This document shows, in pieces, positions 8,452-16,152 of a stretch of DNA of 64,000 bases. The stretch is taken from the NCBI RefSeq assembly GCF_014230055.1, contig NZ_JACHVA010000101.1, forward strand, positions 1 to 64,000, given 5' to 3'. Source of the stretch: Puniceicoccus vermicola (GTDB taxonomy: Bacteria; Verrucomicrobiota; Verrucomicrobiia; Opitutales; Puniceicoccaceae). Position 1 is the first letter of the stretch. Every line of letters starts with the position of its first letter. The translations under genes were made by a program, and so were the position numbers. The notes below the pieces were generated by a model. The model worked only from the letters and a program-made list of their open reading frames with translations, did not search any database and had not been told where the DNA came from.

Positions 8452-9420
8452 ATGGTGAGCATGGAATACCGCCCCCTAGGATCCACCGGAATGTCTGTTT
8501 CGTGCTTGAGCTTTGGTGCCTCGTCGCTGGGCTCGGTCTTTCGTGAAGTTTCGCTGCAGGAATGCATGGATACGGTGCAGGCAGTGTTGGAGGGAGGAAT
8601 GAACTTCATTGATGTTTCTCCCGCCTATGGGGAGACTCTCGCCGAGCTGAGATTGGGGAGAGCCCTTGAGGGGGTTCCCCGAGATTCATACTATCTCGCC
8701 AGTAAAATTGGCAGCTATAGTGAGGCCCGGGGCGACTACGACTATTCCAAGGCCTCGACTGAACGCAGCGTCGCTCACAGCTTAAAACGGCTCGGGGTGG
8801 ACTACTTGGACTTGATCCAATGCCACGATATTGAGTTTGCGGACCATCGCCAGATTCTGGATGAGACTCTGCCCACGCTGCTCAATCTTAAGGAACAGGG
8901 GATCGTTCGACACATCGGTTTGACAGGACTACCTCTGGGCATGCTGAAGGGGATCTTCGATCGTTCAGATCCGGGGACGGTTGAGACGGTGTTGTCCTTC
9001 TGTCACTACACCTTGAATGACTCTTCCCTCTTGGACTGGATTCCTTACTTCAAGGAAAAGGGCGTGGGGATCATCAATGCCTCGCCTACGGGAATGGGTT
9101 TGTTGACCGAGCGCGGGGCCCCGGACTGGCATCCCGCCTCGCAGGAGATTCAAGAAGGCTGCCGGAAAGCGGTGGACCACTGTCGCGCCAAGGGAGTCGA
9201 TATCGTTCGGCTGGCGATTCAATACAGCTGTGCGAACCCTGAGATCGCGACCACTCTGGTCGGCACAGCGGATCCTCAAAACATTCGTGATAATCTCGCC
9301 TATGTCGAGGAGCCGATCGATGCCGAGCTCCTCGCGGAAGTGCAGGAGATTCTCGAGCCGATCCACAACTTCAACTATACCCGGGGCCTTCCTGAGCACC
9401 GGGATCCCATCCTTTCCTAG
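8452..9420 (+). CDS. Aldo/keto reductase, L-galactose 1-dehydrogenase-like
   Basis: Cytoplasmic NAD(P)-dependent aldo/keto reductase, 322 residues. The AKR catalytic residues are visible: Asp in FIDVSPAYG, Tyr in SPAYGET, Lys in LASKIGSY and His in LIQCHDIEFAD. Long identical stretches with plant L-galactose dehydrogenase (PLGSTGMSVSCLSFGASSLG, LIQCHDIEF, LTGLPLGML, CHYTLNDSSLLD, SPTGMGLLTE.G.P.WHPAS) make oxidation of L-galactose, or of the related L-fucose, to a lactone the best guess. It starts a tight operon: 9 bp to the cyclase gene, then ATGA overlap to the dehydrogenase. An upstream open frame to 8359 is ignored because homology begins at MEYRPLG. Confidence 0.88.
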   Translation: MVSMEYRPLGSTGMSVSCLSFGASSLGSVFREVSLQECMDTVQAVLEGGMNFIDVSPAYGETLAELRLGRALEGVPRDSYYLASKIGSYSEARGDYDYSKASTERSVAHSLKRLGVDYLDLIQCHDIEFADHRQILDETLPTLLNLKEQGIVRHIGLTGLPLGMLKGIFDRSDPGTVETVLSFCHYTLNDSSLLDWIPYFKEKGVGIINASPTGMGLLTERGAPDWHPASQEIQEGCRKAVDHCRAKGVDIVRLAIQYSCANPEIATTLVGTADPQNIRDNLAYVEEPIDAELLAEVQEILEPIHNFNYTRGLPEHRDPILS

Positions 9421-9429
9421 GAGGTTATC

Positions 9430-10092
9430 GTGCGTATTTTTGATCTATCCCAGCCGCTCTTTGACGGGTGTCCCAATTGTCCGGCCCATCCACCCATTCG
9501 GCTTCCGCGAAGTGCCGATCATCCTGAGGACGGCTGGCGGATGGAGGAATTTCATATGGCTTCCCATAGTGGAACGCATCTCGATGCACCTCTGCACAAG
9601 ATTGCCGGTGGCAGCAGTATCGACCAGTTTCCTTTGGAGGCTTTCTGCGGTCGTCCTGTCGTTGCGGATTTGATCGAGCAGGTCTCTCCAGGTCGTGCGA
9701 TTGGGAGCGAGTTGCTGGAGTCCGTTCTGGGGTCTGGACCGGATCTCAGGGATGCGATTGTTTTGCTGAATACCGAGTGGGGATCGCTGCGAAAGTCAGA
9801 AGAGCGCTGGCTTTATCAATCGCCATACTTGCGATGCGATGGGGCGGAATGGTTGATCGAGCGAAAGATTCGGGCCGTAGGGATCGATCATTTTTCCATC
9901 GGCGGGATGGACGCGGACGAAAATTTGCAAACTCACGAAGCGCTACTCGGCGCCGGACTTTGGGTCGTCGAAGAGCTCAATTTTCGGGATGGATGGAAAG
10001 AGTTTCTTCCTGGATCCACGTTTCAAGCTTTACCCCTGAGCCTTCCCGGATTCTCGGGTTCTCCCTGTCGCGCCGTTTTGATCCAATCATGA
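9430..10092 (+). CDS. Cyclase-family (kynurenine formamidase-like) metal hydrolase
   Basis: 220 residues with the PF04199 cyclase signature HSGTHLDAP (HxGTHxDxP), which binds the catalytic metal, and a second conserved region AVGIDHFSIGG. Members hydrolyse N-formylkynurenine, cyclic amides or lactones. GTG 9430 is supported by AGGAGG at 9420-9425, which overlaps the stop of the preceding gene. Between a lactone-forming dehydrogenase and an L-galactonate dehydrogenase, the missing step is lactone opening, so I infer a lactonase role. This is not established for the family and should be treated as a hypothesis. Confidence 0.82.
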   Translation: MRIFDLSQPLFDGCPNCPAHPPIRLPRSADHPEDGWRMEEFHMASHSGTHLDAPLHKIAGGSSIDQFPLEAFCGRPVVADLIEQVSPGRAIGSELLESVLGSGPDLRDAIVLLNTEWGSLRKSEERWLYQSPYLRCDGAEWLIERKIRAVGIDHFSIGGMDADENLQTHEALLGAGLWVVEELNFRDGWKEFLPGSTFQALPLSLPGFSGSPCRAVLIQS

Positions 10093-11114
10093 ATACCATC
10101 GTCTTACAAAAGCCGGAAAAGCTAATTCTTGAGGACACCTCTGAACCGGGGGATCCGCCAGGAGGGGAGGCCTTGGTTCAAGTCCATCGGGTGGGTGTCT
10201 GTGGGACCGATCTTCATGCCTATCGGGGTATACAGCCATTTTTCCAGTATCCTCGAATTCTCGGGCACGAGCTGGGCGTCGAAATCCTCGCGGTGGGGCC
10301 CAACGATCAAAATCTAGCGCCCGGCGATCGATGCTCGGTAGAGCCTTACCTGAACTGCGGCAAATGTATCGCCTGTCGTCGGGGAAAAGGGAATTGCTGC
10401 ACTTCCCTCAGGGTCATGGGGGTTCACGTTGACGGCGGGTACCGGGAGCGCATTCATGTGCCTGTGCATAAGCTCCACCGTTCCAATGATTTGGGCTATG
10501 ATCAGCTCGCGTTGGTCGAGACCCTGGGAATCGGAGCTCATGCCGTAGCAAGGGCTCAGATCGAGTCGGGCGAGGTGGTGCTCGTGATTGGTGGAGGCCC
10601 GATCGGTCTCTCGGTCATCCAGTTTGCCAAAGCAGCTGGAGCCCGCGTGATCGTGATGGATCTCAACGAGAATCGACTCGCCTTCTGTCGGGAGGCGATG
10701 GGAGTGGATGCGACCCTGAGGCCAAGCTCATCGGAGTCGGTGGTTGCGCAACTCGAAGAACTAGCAGACGGGGATCAGCCCACGGTCGTCTTGGATGCCA
10801 CGGGAAATGCAAACTCCATGCAGTCTGCATTTTACTATCCGGCCCACGGTGGCCGACTGGTATTTGTCGGTTTGTTTCAGGGCGATGTCACTTTCCACGA
10901 TCCGGATTTTCATAAGCGCGAGTTGACCCTTCTGGGCAGCCGCAATGCTCGACCGGAGGATTTTCGAAACATTATTGGCATGATTGAAAACGGGAGGATC
11001 GATACGACTCCCTGGATTACGCATCGGGCACCGCTCAAGGAGGTTCCTGAACGTTTCCCTGAGTGGACTCGACCGGAGAGCGGAGTTCTCAAGGCGATGA
11101 TCGAAGTTTCGTAA
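10089..11114 (+). CDS. Zinc alcohol dehydrogenase, LgoD-like L-galactonate 5-dehydrogenase
   Basis: Medium-chain zinc dehydrogenase, 341 residues. The catalytic zinc site is GVCGTDLHAY and GHE; the structural zinc site has four cysteines in CGKCIACRRGKGNCC; the Rossmann motif is VIGGGPIGLSV. Compared from memory with E. coli LgoD (YjjN) it shares GxCGTDxHAxxGxQPFFxYPRxLGHE, the VxGVHxDGG loop, VDATGN-like and FVGLFxGxxxFxDPxFHKxExTxxGSRNAxPEDF segments. LgoD oxidises L-galactonate to D-tagaturonate. The start overlaps the upstream stop (ATGA). The product would feed the uronate pathway, which has genes near 21-23 kb. Confidence 0.88.
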   Translation: MNTIVLQKPEKLILEDTSEPGDPPGGEALVQVHRVGVCGTDLHAYRGIQPFFQYPRILGHELGVEILAVGPNDQNLAPGDRCSVEPYLNCGKCIACRRGKGNCCTSLRVMGVHVDGGYRERIHVPVHKLHRSNDLGYDQLALVETLGIGAHAVARAQIESGEVVLVIGGGPIGLSVIQFAKAAGARVIVMDLNENRLAFCREAMGVDATLRPSSSESVVAQLEELADGDQPTVVLDATGNANSMQSAFYYPAHGGRLVFVGLFQGDVTFHDPDFHKRELTLLGSRNARPEDFRNIIGMIENGRIDTTPWITHRAPLKEVPERFPEWTRPESGVLKAMIEVS

Positions 11115-11207
11115 CGCGGCTGATCTTTTGCCATGGGCAACTTGTTGCAGCCTTGCCCCCTCCTCGGGATTCTTGGCGATTGAACCGATTCCGGGGCCCT
11201 TGAATTC

Positions 11208-11957
11208 TTAAGGATTCCAGAGATCTTTCTCGCCACCCGAATTGTAGGGAGGCAGTGCCATCTCGTCCCATTTCTCGAAGAAACGAACGGAGCCATCGAC
11301 CATCAGGGCGTCTCGACCGCCCTTATAGGTAGCTTGAGGTAGATTCGCGAGTAGGGTCGGTTCGTATACGGAAAAATCGGGGATGGTCTTTTCCCCACCA
11401 GGTCCCATGGGGCCCTCTGTTGCGAGGATTGTATTGGAGGGATCTGAAATTGTGACTAGCGGGCGTTGGACCTCGACTCGCTGACCCTTCTCGTTTTTCG
11501 AGTCCATTCTAAGCCTTTCGTTCATTGCATAGCTTGTCACGTAGGGTCGTCCTCCATTCTGTTCGATCATATCGACGATAACTGGGGAGGTGAACGGAGA
11601 ATTGAAGAGATCGTCGCGAGTCGAAGTGTGATCGGGATTTCGCTCTGCATATGCGAGCGTCGCCCGGCGCCAATAGGCGGAAGGGTCTGATCCAATATGG
11701 AAGATCAAGGGGAGTCGGCCGCCGTTGTCTTGTGCATAGAGATGGAATGCTGATCCGAGCTGGCGGAGGTTGTTGATGTTTTTCGCATGATCCGCCGACT
11801 CTCTCATCTTGCCGAAAACCGGGAGGAGTATTGCTGTTAAAATCCCTAGGACGGCAATTACTGTCAGGAGTTCGATGAGAGTGAATCCTCTCGGGAGGGG
11901 GGCGCTCTTGGGAGGTTCCTTTGGGTGAGGGGTAATAGGGGAGAAGGGGACTTTCAC
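11208..11957 (-). CDS. Type II secretion pseudopilin-like protein
   Basis: 249 residues with a prepilin N-terminus: an unusually long 24-residue leader ends in RG, followed by FTLIELLTVIAVLGILTAILLP with E at +5. The rest resembles the large verrucomicrobial/planctomycetal family of pseudopilins, including NNLRQLGSAFHLYAQDNGGRLP and the C-terminal H-x9-DG-like MVDGSVRFFEKW. It would be cleaved by prepilin peptidase and sit in the inner membrane; the role of these lone family members is unknown. The start is GTG. A LacI-type operator lies 70 bp upstream. Confidence 0.85.
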   Translation of the reverse strand: MKVPFSPITPHPKEPPKSAPLPRGFTLIELLTVIAVLGILTAILLPVFGKMRESADHAKNINNLRQLGSAFHLYAQDNGGRLPLIFHIGSDPSAYWRRATLAYAERNPDHTSTRDDLFNSPFTSPVIVDMIEQNGGRPYVTSYAMNERLRMDSKNEKGQRVEVQRPLVTISDPSNTILATEGPMGPGGEKTIPDFSVYEPTLLANLPQATYKGGRDALMVDGSVRFFEKWDEMALPPYNSGGEKDLWNP

Positions 11958-12026
11958 GATTTTAATGAGATTGAGGGGTCCTGGATTCTTTTACTTTGAT
12001 CAGAGAATCAGACGATGCAAGAAAAA

Positions 12027-12040
12027 TGCACCATGGTGCG
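12027..12040. promoter_or_regulatory. LacI-type operator, site 1
   Basis: TGCACCATGGTGCG includes the perfect 12-bp palindrome GCACCATGGTGC. It lies 70 bp before the start of the pseudopilin-like gene and just after the end of the lacI-type gene. One half matches the other three sites in this cluster. Confidence 0.65.
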
Positions 12041-12092
12041 CAGTTGGATAAGTCCGCTCTCTCGATTTTTTTATTGCGGTCTCTCAGACCCC

Positions 12093-13124
12093 TCAGGCTT
12101 TGCGAGAGGAGACGGGGCCGGTCGATTCCCGAACGATCAGTTCAACGGGAAGAAGGACTTGGTTGGCGGGGTCGGCGGATGTTGCGGAGGGCTTTTCGAT
12201 CATTTGCCAGAGGCGCTTCGCGGCTTCCTGTCCAACTTTGCCGCGGACAGAGCTGGTCGTGGTCAATGCCGGACTGAGGTACTGCGAGAAGTAGTCGTCT
12301 CCCATTCCGGTGACTGAAATATCTTGTGGGACTCGGAGTCCCAGTTGTTTCAGGCCTCGAATCGCGCCCATTGCAATCGAATCATTGACGCAGACGATGG
12401 CGGTCGGTTTTGGCTGGTTGCGCATGAGCTGCTGAACGGATTGATCCGACTCTTCGGGGGTCCATCCAGATTGACAGATCCAGTTCAGGTTTACGGGATG
12501 GTCGTGTTTCTGCATGGCTTGGAGGTATCCGAGATACCGTTTGTCCATCGATTCGTGAGGCATGGATCCACGCATGAGAGCGATATTTCGGTGGCCGAGA
12601 TCGGAAAGGTGGTCGACGATTTGCATTGTGCTGGCTTGGTCGTCCGCAGCTACGTGGGGAGCTTCAACCTGTTCGACATTGGGCCCAATGATTACGAAGG
12701 GGATCTCGTAGCGTCGCAGTTCTTTAAAATAGGGATCTTTGGCGTTCTGGTCGGCGGGTGCGACGATCAGGCCTTCGACCCGGTGGCATGCGGCCTCATG
12801 AAAGCTCAACAACTCGAGCTTCGGATCATCTTGTGTATTGTAAACGAAAGTCGAAAACGATTTTCGGAGAAAATATTGCTGGATCGGTCCAAGAATTCCT
12901 CCAACGTCTCGAGTGGAGTCCGCTAAAACGACCGCTATACACTGGCTCTTGCCGGACATGACTCCTTTAACCAGGCGATTGGGCATGTAATTGTAGGTCT
13001 CAGCGATTTTTTGAATGCGGGCTTTAACGGTTTTCGAAATGCGCGGGTCGTCTTTGAGTGCCCGCGATACGGTGGTGTGAGATACGTTGCAGATTTCCGC
13101 TAGTTGTCTGAGTCCGATGGCCAT
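12093..13124 (-). CDS. LacI-family transcriptional regulator
   Basis: 343 residues. The N-terminal HTH reads LRQLAEICNVSHTTVSRAL with the hinge region MPNRLVKGVMSG, and the rest is a periplasmic-binding-like sensor domain (VEGLIVAPAD, GHRNIALMRG, AIVCVNDSIAMGAIRGL, SVTGMGDD). It probably senses a sugar released from a glycan and represses the surrounding genes. Four copies of a shared operator-like sequence flank it, including one 52 bp upstream of its own start, which suggests autoregulation. Divergent from the PEP-CTERM-like gene. Confidence 0.93.
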   Translation of the reverse strand: MAIGLRQLAEICNVSHTTVSRALKDDPRISKTVKARIQKIAETYNYMPNRLVKGVMSGKSQCIAVVLADSTRDVGGILGPIQQYFLRKSFSTFVYNTQDDPKLELLSFHEAACHRVEGLIVAPADQNAKDPYFKELRRYEIPFVIIGPNVEQVEAPHVAADDQASTMQIVDHLSDLGHRNIALMRGSMPHESMDKRYLGYLQAMQKHDHPVNLNWICQSGWTPEESDQSVQQLMRNQPKPTAIVCVNDSIAMGAIRGLKQLGLRVPQDISVTGMGDDYFSQYLSPALTTTSSVRGKVGQEAAKRLWQMIEKPSATSADPANQVLLPVELIVRESTGPVSSRKA

Positions 13125-13175
13125 GGGTTGGATGATGGTCGACGTAGCGGAGTATCACAAGTTCTGATGCAGTTA

Positions 13176-13189
13176 GTTTCCATGGAGTA
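13176..13189. promoter_or_regulatory. LacI-type operator, site 2 (lacI promoter)
   Basis: GTTTCCATGGAGTA matches the site-4 sequence GTTTCCATGGTGCA at 12 of 14 positions. It lies about 52 bp upstream of the lacI-type start, a position suited to self-repression. Confidence 0.55.
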
Positions 13190-13289
13190 ATTTTGATGAA
13201 TAGAGCCGCCCGTAGGATTTTTGAAAGTTACAGGAATCCACAGTCAAAATCGTCGATTGCCTAGGAGAGAGACGATTTTTGCTACACAG

Positions 13290-13303
13290 GTTTACATGGT
13301 GCA
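13290..13303. promoter_or_regulatory. LacI-type operator, site 3
   Basis: GTTTACATGGTGCA matches site 4 at 13 of 14 positions. It lies 76 bp before the start of the PEP-CTERM-like gene, on the other side of the lacI/PEP divergent promoter region. Confidence 0.65.
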
Positions 13304-13378
13304 AAAAGTTCTTGATTTTCCGATTTTTTCAGTCATGTTCAGACTGTTTTTTTAAGAGAACCCTAACCACAATATCCT

Positions 13379-14212
13379 ATGAAAAAGTTCCCCTCTCTCT
13401 GTTTGTCTGTCTCAGCTCTTTCTCTTTTTGCAGTCTCCTTGTCGGCTGCGGTGTTCGATAGTTTTGAGTCTTACCCAACCGGAACTCTGAATGGAAGTAA
13501 CGGAGGGGAGGGTTGGACAGATGCCTGGAGTTCCAGTTTGAATTCTGCTCAGGTTGCCGAATTGTCCCTCAGTTACTCGTCTGGAGATATCAATATTTCC
13601 GATGGTGACCAAGTGATGCAACAAGGCTTGAGCGCTAGCACGGACAACACTGCGAATCAGACGAACCGGAGCTTTGACGCTTACAGTGCCGGCTCAGATA
13701 CTCTCTATATGAGTTTTCTGATCCAGAGCCCGACTCTGGAGGGTAACGACTACTTCTCTGTCTGGCTCAACCAGGATCAGGATTTTGGAGTGATTATTCG
13801 CAATGGTGATATTCGATCAGTCGCTCCGAATCAGAGTGAAAAATCGAGTGGCGTGACCTTGACCAATAATCAGACCTTTCTGCTTATCGTGAAAGTATCG
13901 TCATCCGGCACGACGGCTGGGACCTTCTTCGATCAAAACGAGATTTACATCAATCCTACGAGCCTGACCGAGCCGCTGAGCCCTTCGATTTCTTCCACCA
14001 CGGATTCCTCTACGATCTCCTCCATCGACACGTTCGGAGTGCGGTATGCACTGTTTGAGGCCAATACGGATGTGGCTTATGTGGATCGGGTCACAATTTC
14101 CGACAATTGGGCCGATGCGGTGAGTCCGATTCCAGAGATGAATCATTCGGCTTTGTTTCTTTCTCTTGTCCCAATTTCTTGGCTTCTGATTTCCCGCCGC
14201 ACGAAAAAATAG
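13379..14212 (+). CDS. Secreted PEP-CTERM-like protein with an atypical sorting tail
   Basis: 277 residues. A signal peptide (about 1-22, ending VSLSAA) precedes a Ser/Thr/Asn-rich, Cys-free beta-type domain starting VFDSFESYPTGTLNG. The C-terminus has the PEP-CTERM layout: short motif, hydrophobic helix (LFLSLVPISWLLI), basic end SRRTKK, but the motif reads IPEMN instead of PEP. It may be anchored by an exosortase variant or may have lost sorting. The domain resembles lectin-like secreted proteins of Verrucomicrobia; its ligand is unknown. It is followed 24 bp later by the GH110-like gene, so they are likely one transcript. Confidence 0.75.
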   Translation: MKKFPSLCLSVSALSLFAVSLSAAVFDSFESYPTGTLNGSNGGEGWTDAWSSSLNSAQVAELSLSYSSGDINISDGDQVMQQGLSASTDNTANQTNRSFDAYSAGSDTLYMSFLIQSPTLEGNDYFSVWLNQDQDFGVIIRNGDIRSVAPNQSEKSSGVTLTNNQTFLLIVKVSSSGTTAGTFFDQNEIYINPTSLTEPLSPSISSTTDSSTISSIDTFGVRYALFEANTDVAYVDRVTISDNWADAVSPIPEMNHSALFLSLVPISWLLISRRTKK

Positions 14213-14236
14213 ACTGTCGATCGTAACAAGATTTCA

Positions 14237-16042
14237 ATGAAACTCAGTATGTCCGGCTGGAAGTCTTTCTTCTTTGCCTGTATTTTCATGGGAACTTTAG
14301 TTCAGATGGTCTCAGCCGGATCGCTGGAGACGGAGAGACAAGCCGGCGTTGAGCTTCAAAAACGTATTCGTGAGGCTCTTCAGCAGGGCGAAAAAAAAAT
14401 TGTAATACCGAAAGGTACGTATCGGGTTTCCTCCGGCGAAAGTCGTGCAGCCTTTGCCCTTACGGGAGTGGAGGATGTGGTGATCGAAGGCCACGATGCG
14501 ACGGTGATCGTGGAAGATCTGTTCGGGGCTTTTCAGTTTTCGAACTGTCGAGGAGTTATCCTTCGAGGGATTACTCTAGACATGGATCCACTGCCCTATG
14601 TTCAGGGAACCATCGTGCAGGTCGATGATGAGTCGGGTCGAGTATTGCTCGAAATGGATGAGGGATATGAGAGTAGAGAGGTGCTGGATGCTTACTTTTC
14701 TCTCAAGTTGGCTGTTCTCTTCGATTCTGACGAAGGACGTTTGGTTCCCGGTTATGCGGATTGTAGCGTTAAGAGCCTAGAGCTTGCAGATGAGAGACGT
14801 CTTTGGGTGAAGCTCAACCCTTACGACAATGGAATGAGTCTGACTCAATGTGGCTACAAATCCGGCTTGCGTCTGACTCTCTCAGGAAAAGGTCAGCCGA
14901 TCATTAGCCAGAACGATTGCGAAAGCATGGTTTTCGAGGATGTCTCCGTCTTTGCTTCCGCGGGACTAGCCGTTTATGAGCGTGCATCTAAAAACCAGAC
15001 AGTTTACCGGGGATGCTCGATTATTCGTAAGCCCGGCAGTCAACGTTTGCTCGCCGGAAATGCGGATGGCTTTCACTCCTCGATGGCGAAAGTCGGTCCC
15101 CACTACGAATCCTGTCGTGTGGAGGCCCTTTGCGATGACGGATTTGCCGTCCACGGATTCTTTTCACTTCTGTTGGCTCAGCCTTCTGAAGATACGGTCA
15201 TCATTGCTCCCTTATTGCGTCGTGACTTTGATGTTGGAGACGAACTCGTTTTTTACCAGATCCGCAGCATGGATAGTGAGGGAAGCGCGAAGGTCGTAGC
15301 AGTTGAGAAAGTTGAGGATCTGGCGTTGATCGAAGAAGCGAAAGCTCTGCCATCCCGCCTCACCAGGCAGGGCCAGCGGATTATTCGTATGGCGACTCAG
15401 GAGATTCTTTCCGTGCGGTTGAATCGCAATCTAGACTTGTCGGAAAATGCTCTGGTTGAGAGCAATGGTTGGAGTGGGTCGGGTTCTGAGATTCGAAACT
15501 GTTCTATCGATAACCTTCGGGGGCGAGCTATCTTGATACAGTCAACCGATGTGCGGATCGTGGGCAACCGGGCTTCGTGGATTAGCGGTCCTGCGATGGA
15601 ACTGAGTGGCGAGGTGCCTTGGATGCAGGGACCTTTTTCCGAGAGAATTGTCGTGAAGGACAATGTCCTTGAAGATGTAGGGTTGAGCGTTTCCGCGAAA
15701 GCCTCCTATAAAACGGCTTTAGGGGCTATCAGTCTCCATGCCTACTACGGGGGGAATTTGAAGGAAGGATTTTTCCCGATTCGCGATATTGAGATCTCGG
15801 GCAATACGATCAATCGCTCTTATCTTCCGGCTGTTTCGATCCTGAATGCGAGTGATGTCGAGGTTCGTGGGAATGTATTCTCCGATTCGAATTTATCGCC
15901 AGTTGAGAGAGCGGGAGAAGACCTGGGGATTTCTCCCTCAGAGGCCATTGTCATTGCTGGGAGTGAAAAAGTTATCCTTTCCGGGAATCAGTTTGAACAG
16001 ACCGATCCACAGGCCTCTGTCGGAATCCTAATCAACCCCTAA
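14237..16042 (+). CDS. Secreted right-handed beta-helix glycosidase, GH110-like
   Basis: 601 residues with a signal peptide (about 1-28, ending MVSAG). Short degenerate beta-helix turns run through the whole protein (VEDVVIEGHDATVIV, CRGVILRGITLDMDP, SDVEVRGNVFSDSN, SEKVILSGNQFEQT). The central part NADGFHS followed by CRVEALCDDGFAVHG has the spacing and acidic residues of GH110 alpha-galactosidases, which cut alpha-1,3-galactose ends. From this I infer an exported alpha-galactosidase-like enzyme; a lyase or epimerase of the same fold is possible. It shares a transcript with the preceding gene and lies within the LacI regulon. Confidence 0.7.
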   Translation: MKLSMSGWKSFFFACIFMGTLVQMVSAGSLETERQAGVELQKRIREALQQGEKKIVIPKGTYRVSSGESRAAFALTGVEDVVIEGHDATVIVEDLFGAFQFSNCRGVILRGITLDMDPLPYVQGTIVQVDDESGRVLLEMDEGYESREVLDAYFSLKLAVLFDSDEGRLVPGYADCSVKSLELADERRLWVKLNPYDNGMSLTQCGYKSGLRLTLSGKGQPIISQNDCESMVFEDVSVFASAGLAVYERASKNQTVYRGCSIIRKPGSQRLLAGNADGFHSSMAKVGPHYESCRVEALCDDGFAVHGFFSLLLAQPSEDTVIIAPLLRRDFDVGDELVFYQIRSMDSEGSAKVVAVEKVEDLALIEEAKALPSRLTRQGQRIIRMATQEILSVRLNRNLDLSENALVESNGWSGSGSEIRNCSIDNLRGRAILIQSTDVRIVGNRASWISGPAMELSGEVPWMQGPFSERIVVKDNVLEDVGLSVSAKASYKTALGAISLHAYYGGNLKEGFFPIRDIEISGNTINRSYLPAVSILNASDVEVRGNVFSDSNLSPVERAGEDLGISPSEAIVIAGSEKVILSGNQFEQTDPQASVGILINP

Positions 16043-16043
16043 C

Positions 16044-16066
16044 GCCTCCTTGCTCATACAGGAGGC
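16044..16066 (+). terminator. Hairpin after the GH110-like gene
   Basis: GCCTCCT and AGGAGGC form a 7-bp GC-rich stem around a 9-base loop, two bases after the stop codon. No U-run follows, so it may be a weak or Rho-assisted terminator or an mRNA-stabilising hairpin. Confidence 0.45.
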
Positions 16067-16082
16067 CTCAATGAATCATTGA

Positions 16083-16096
16083 TGCACCATGGAAAC
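16083..16096. promoter_or_regulatory. LacI-type operator, site 4
   Basis: TGCACCATGGAAAC (reverse complement GTTTCCATGGTGCA) lies 57 bp before the flavoprotein start and differs at one position from site 3. It gives the flavoprotein gene its own regulated promoter within the cluster. Confidence 0.65.
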
Positions 16097-16152
16097 CCGT
16101 TTCGGTGTAACTGAGCGCTTCAGTTGAATTCAACGGATCCAGAAGAATTGAC

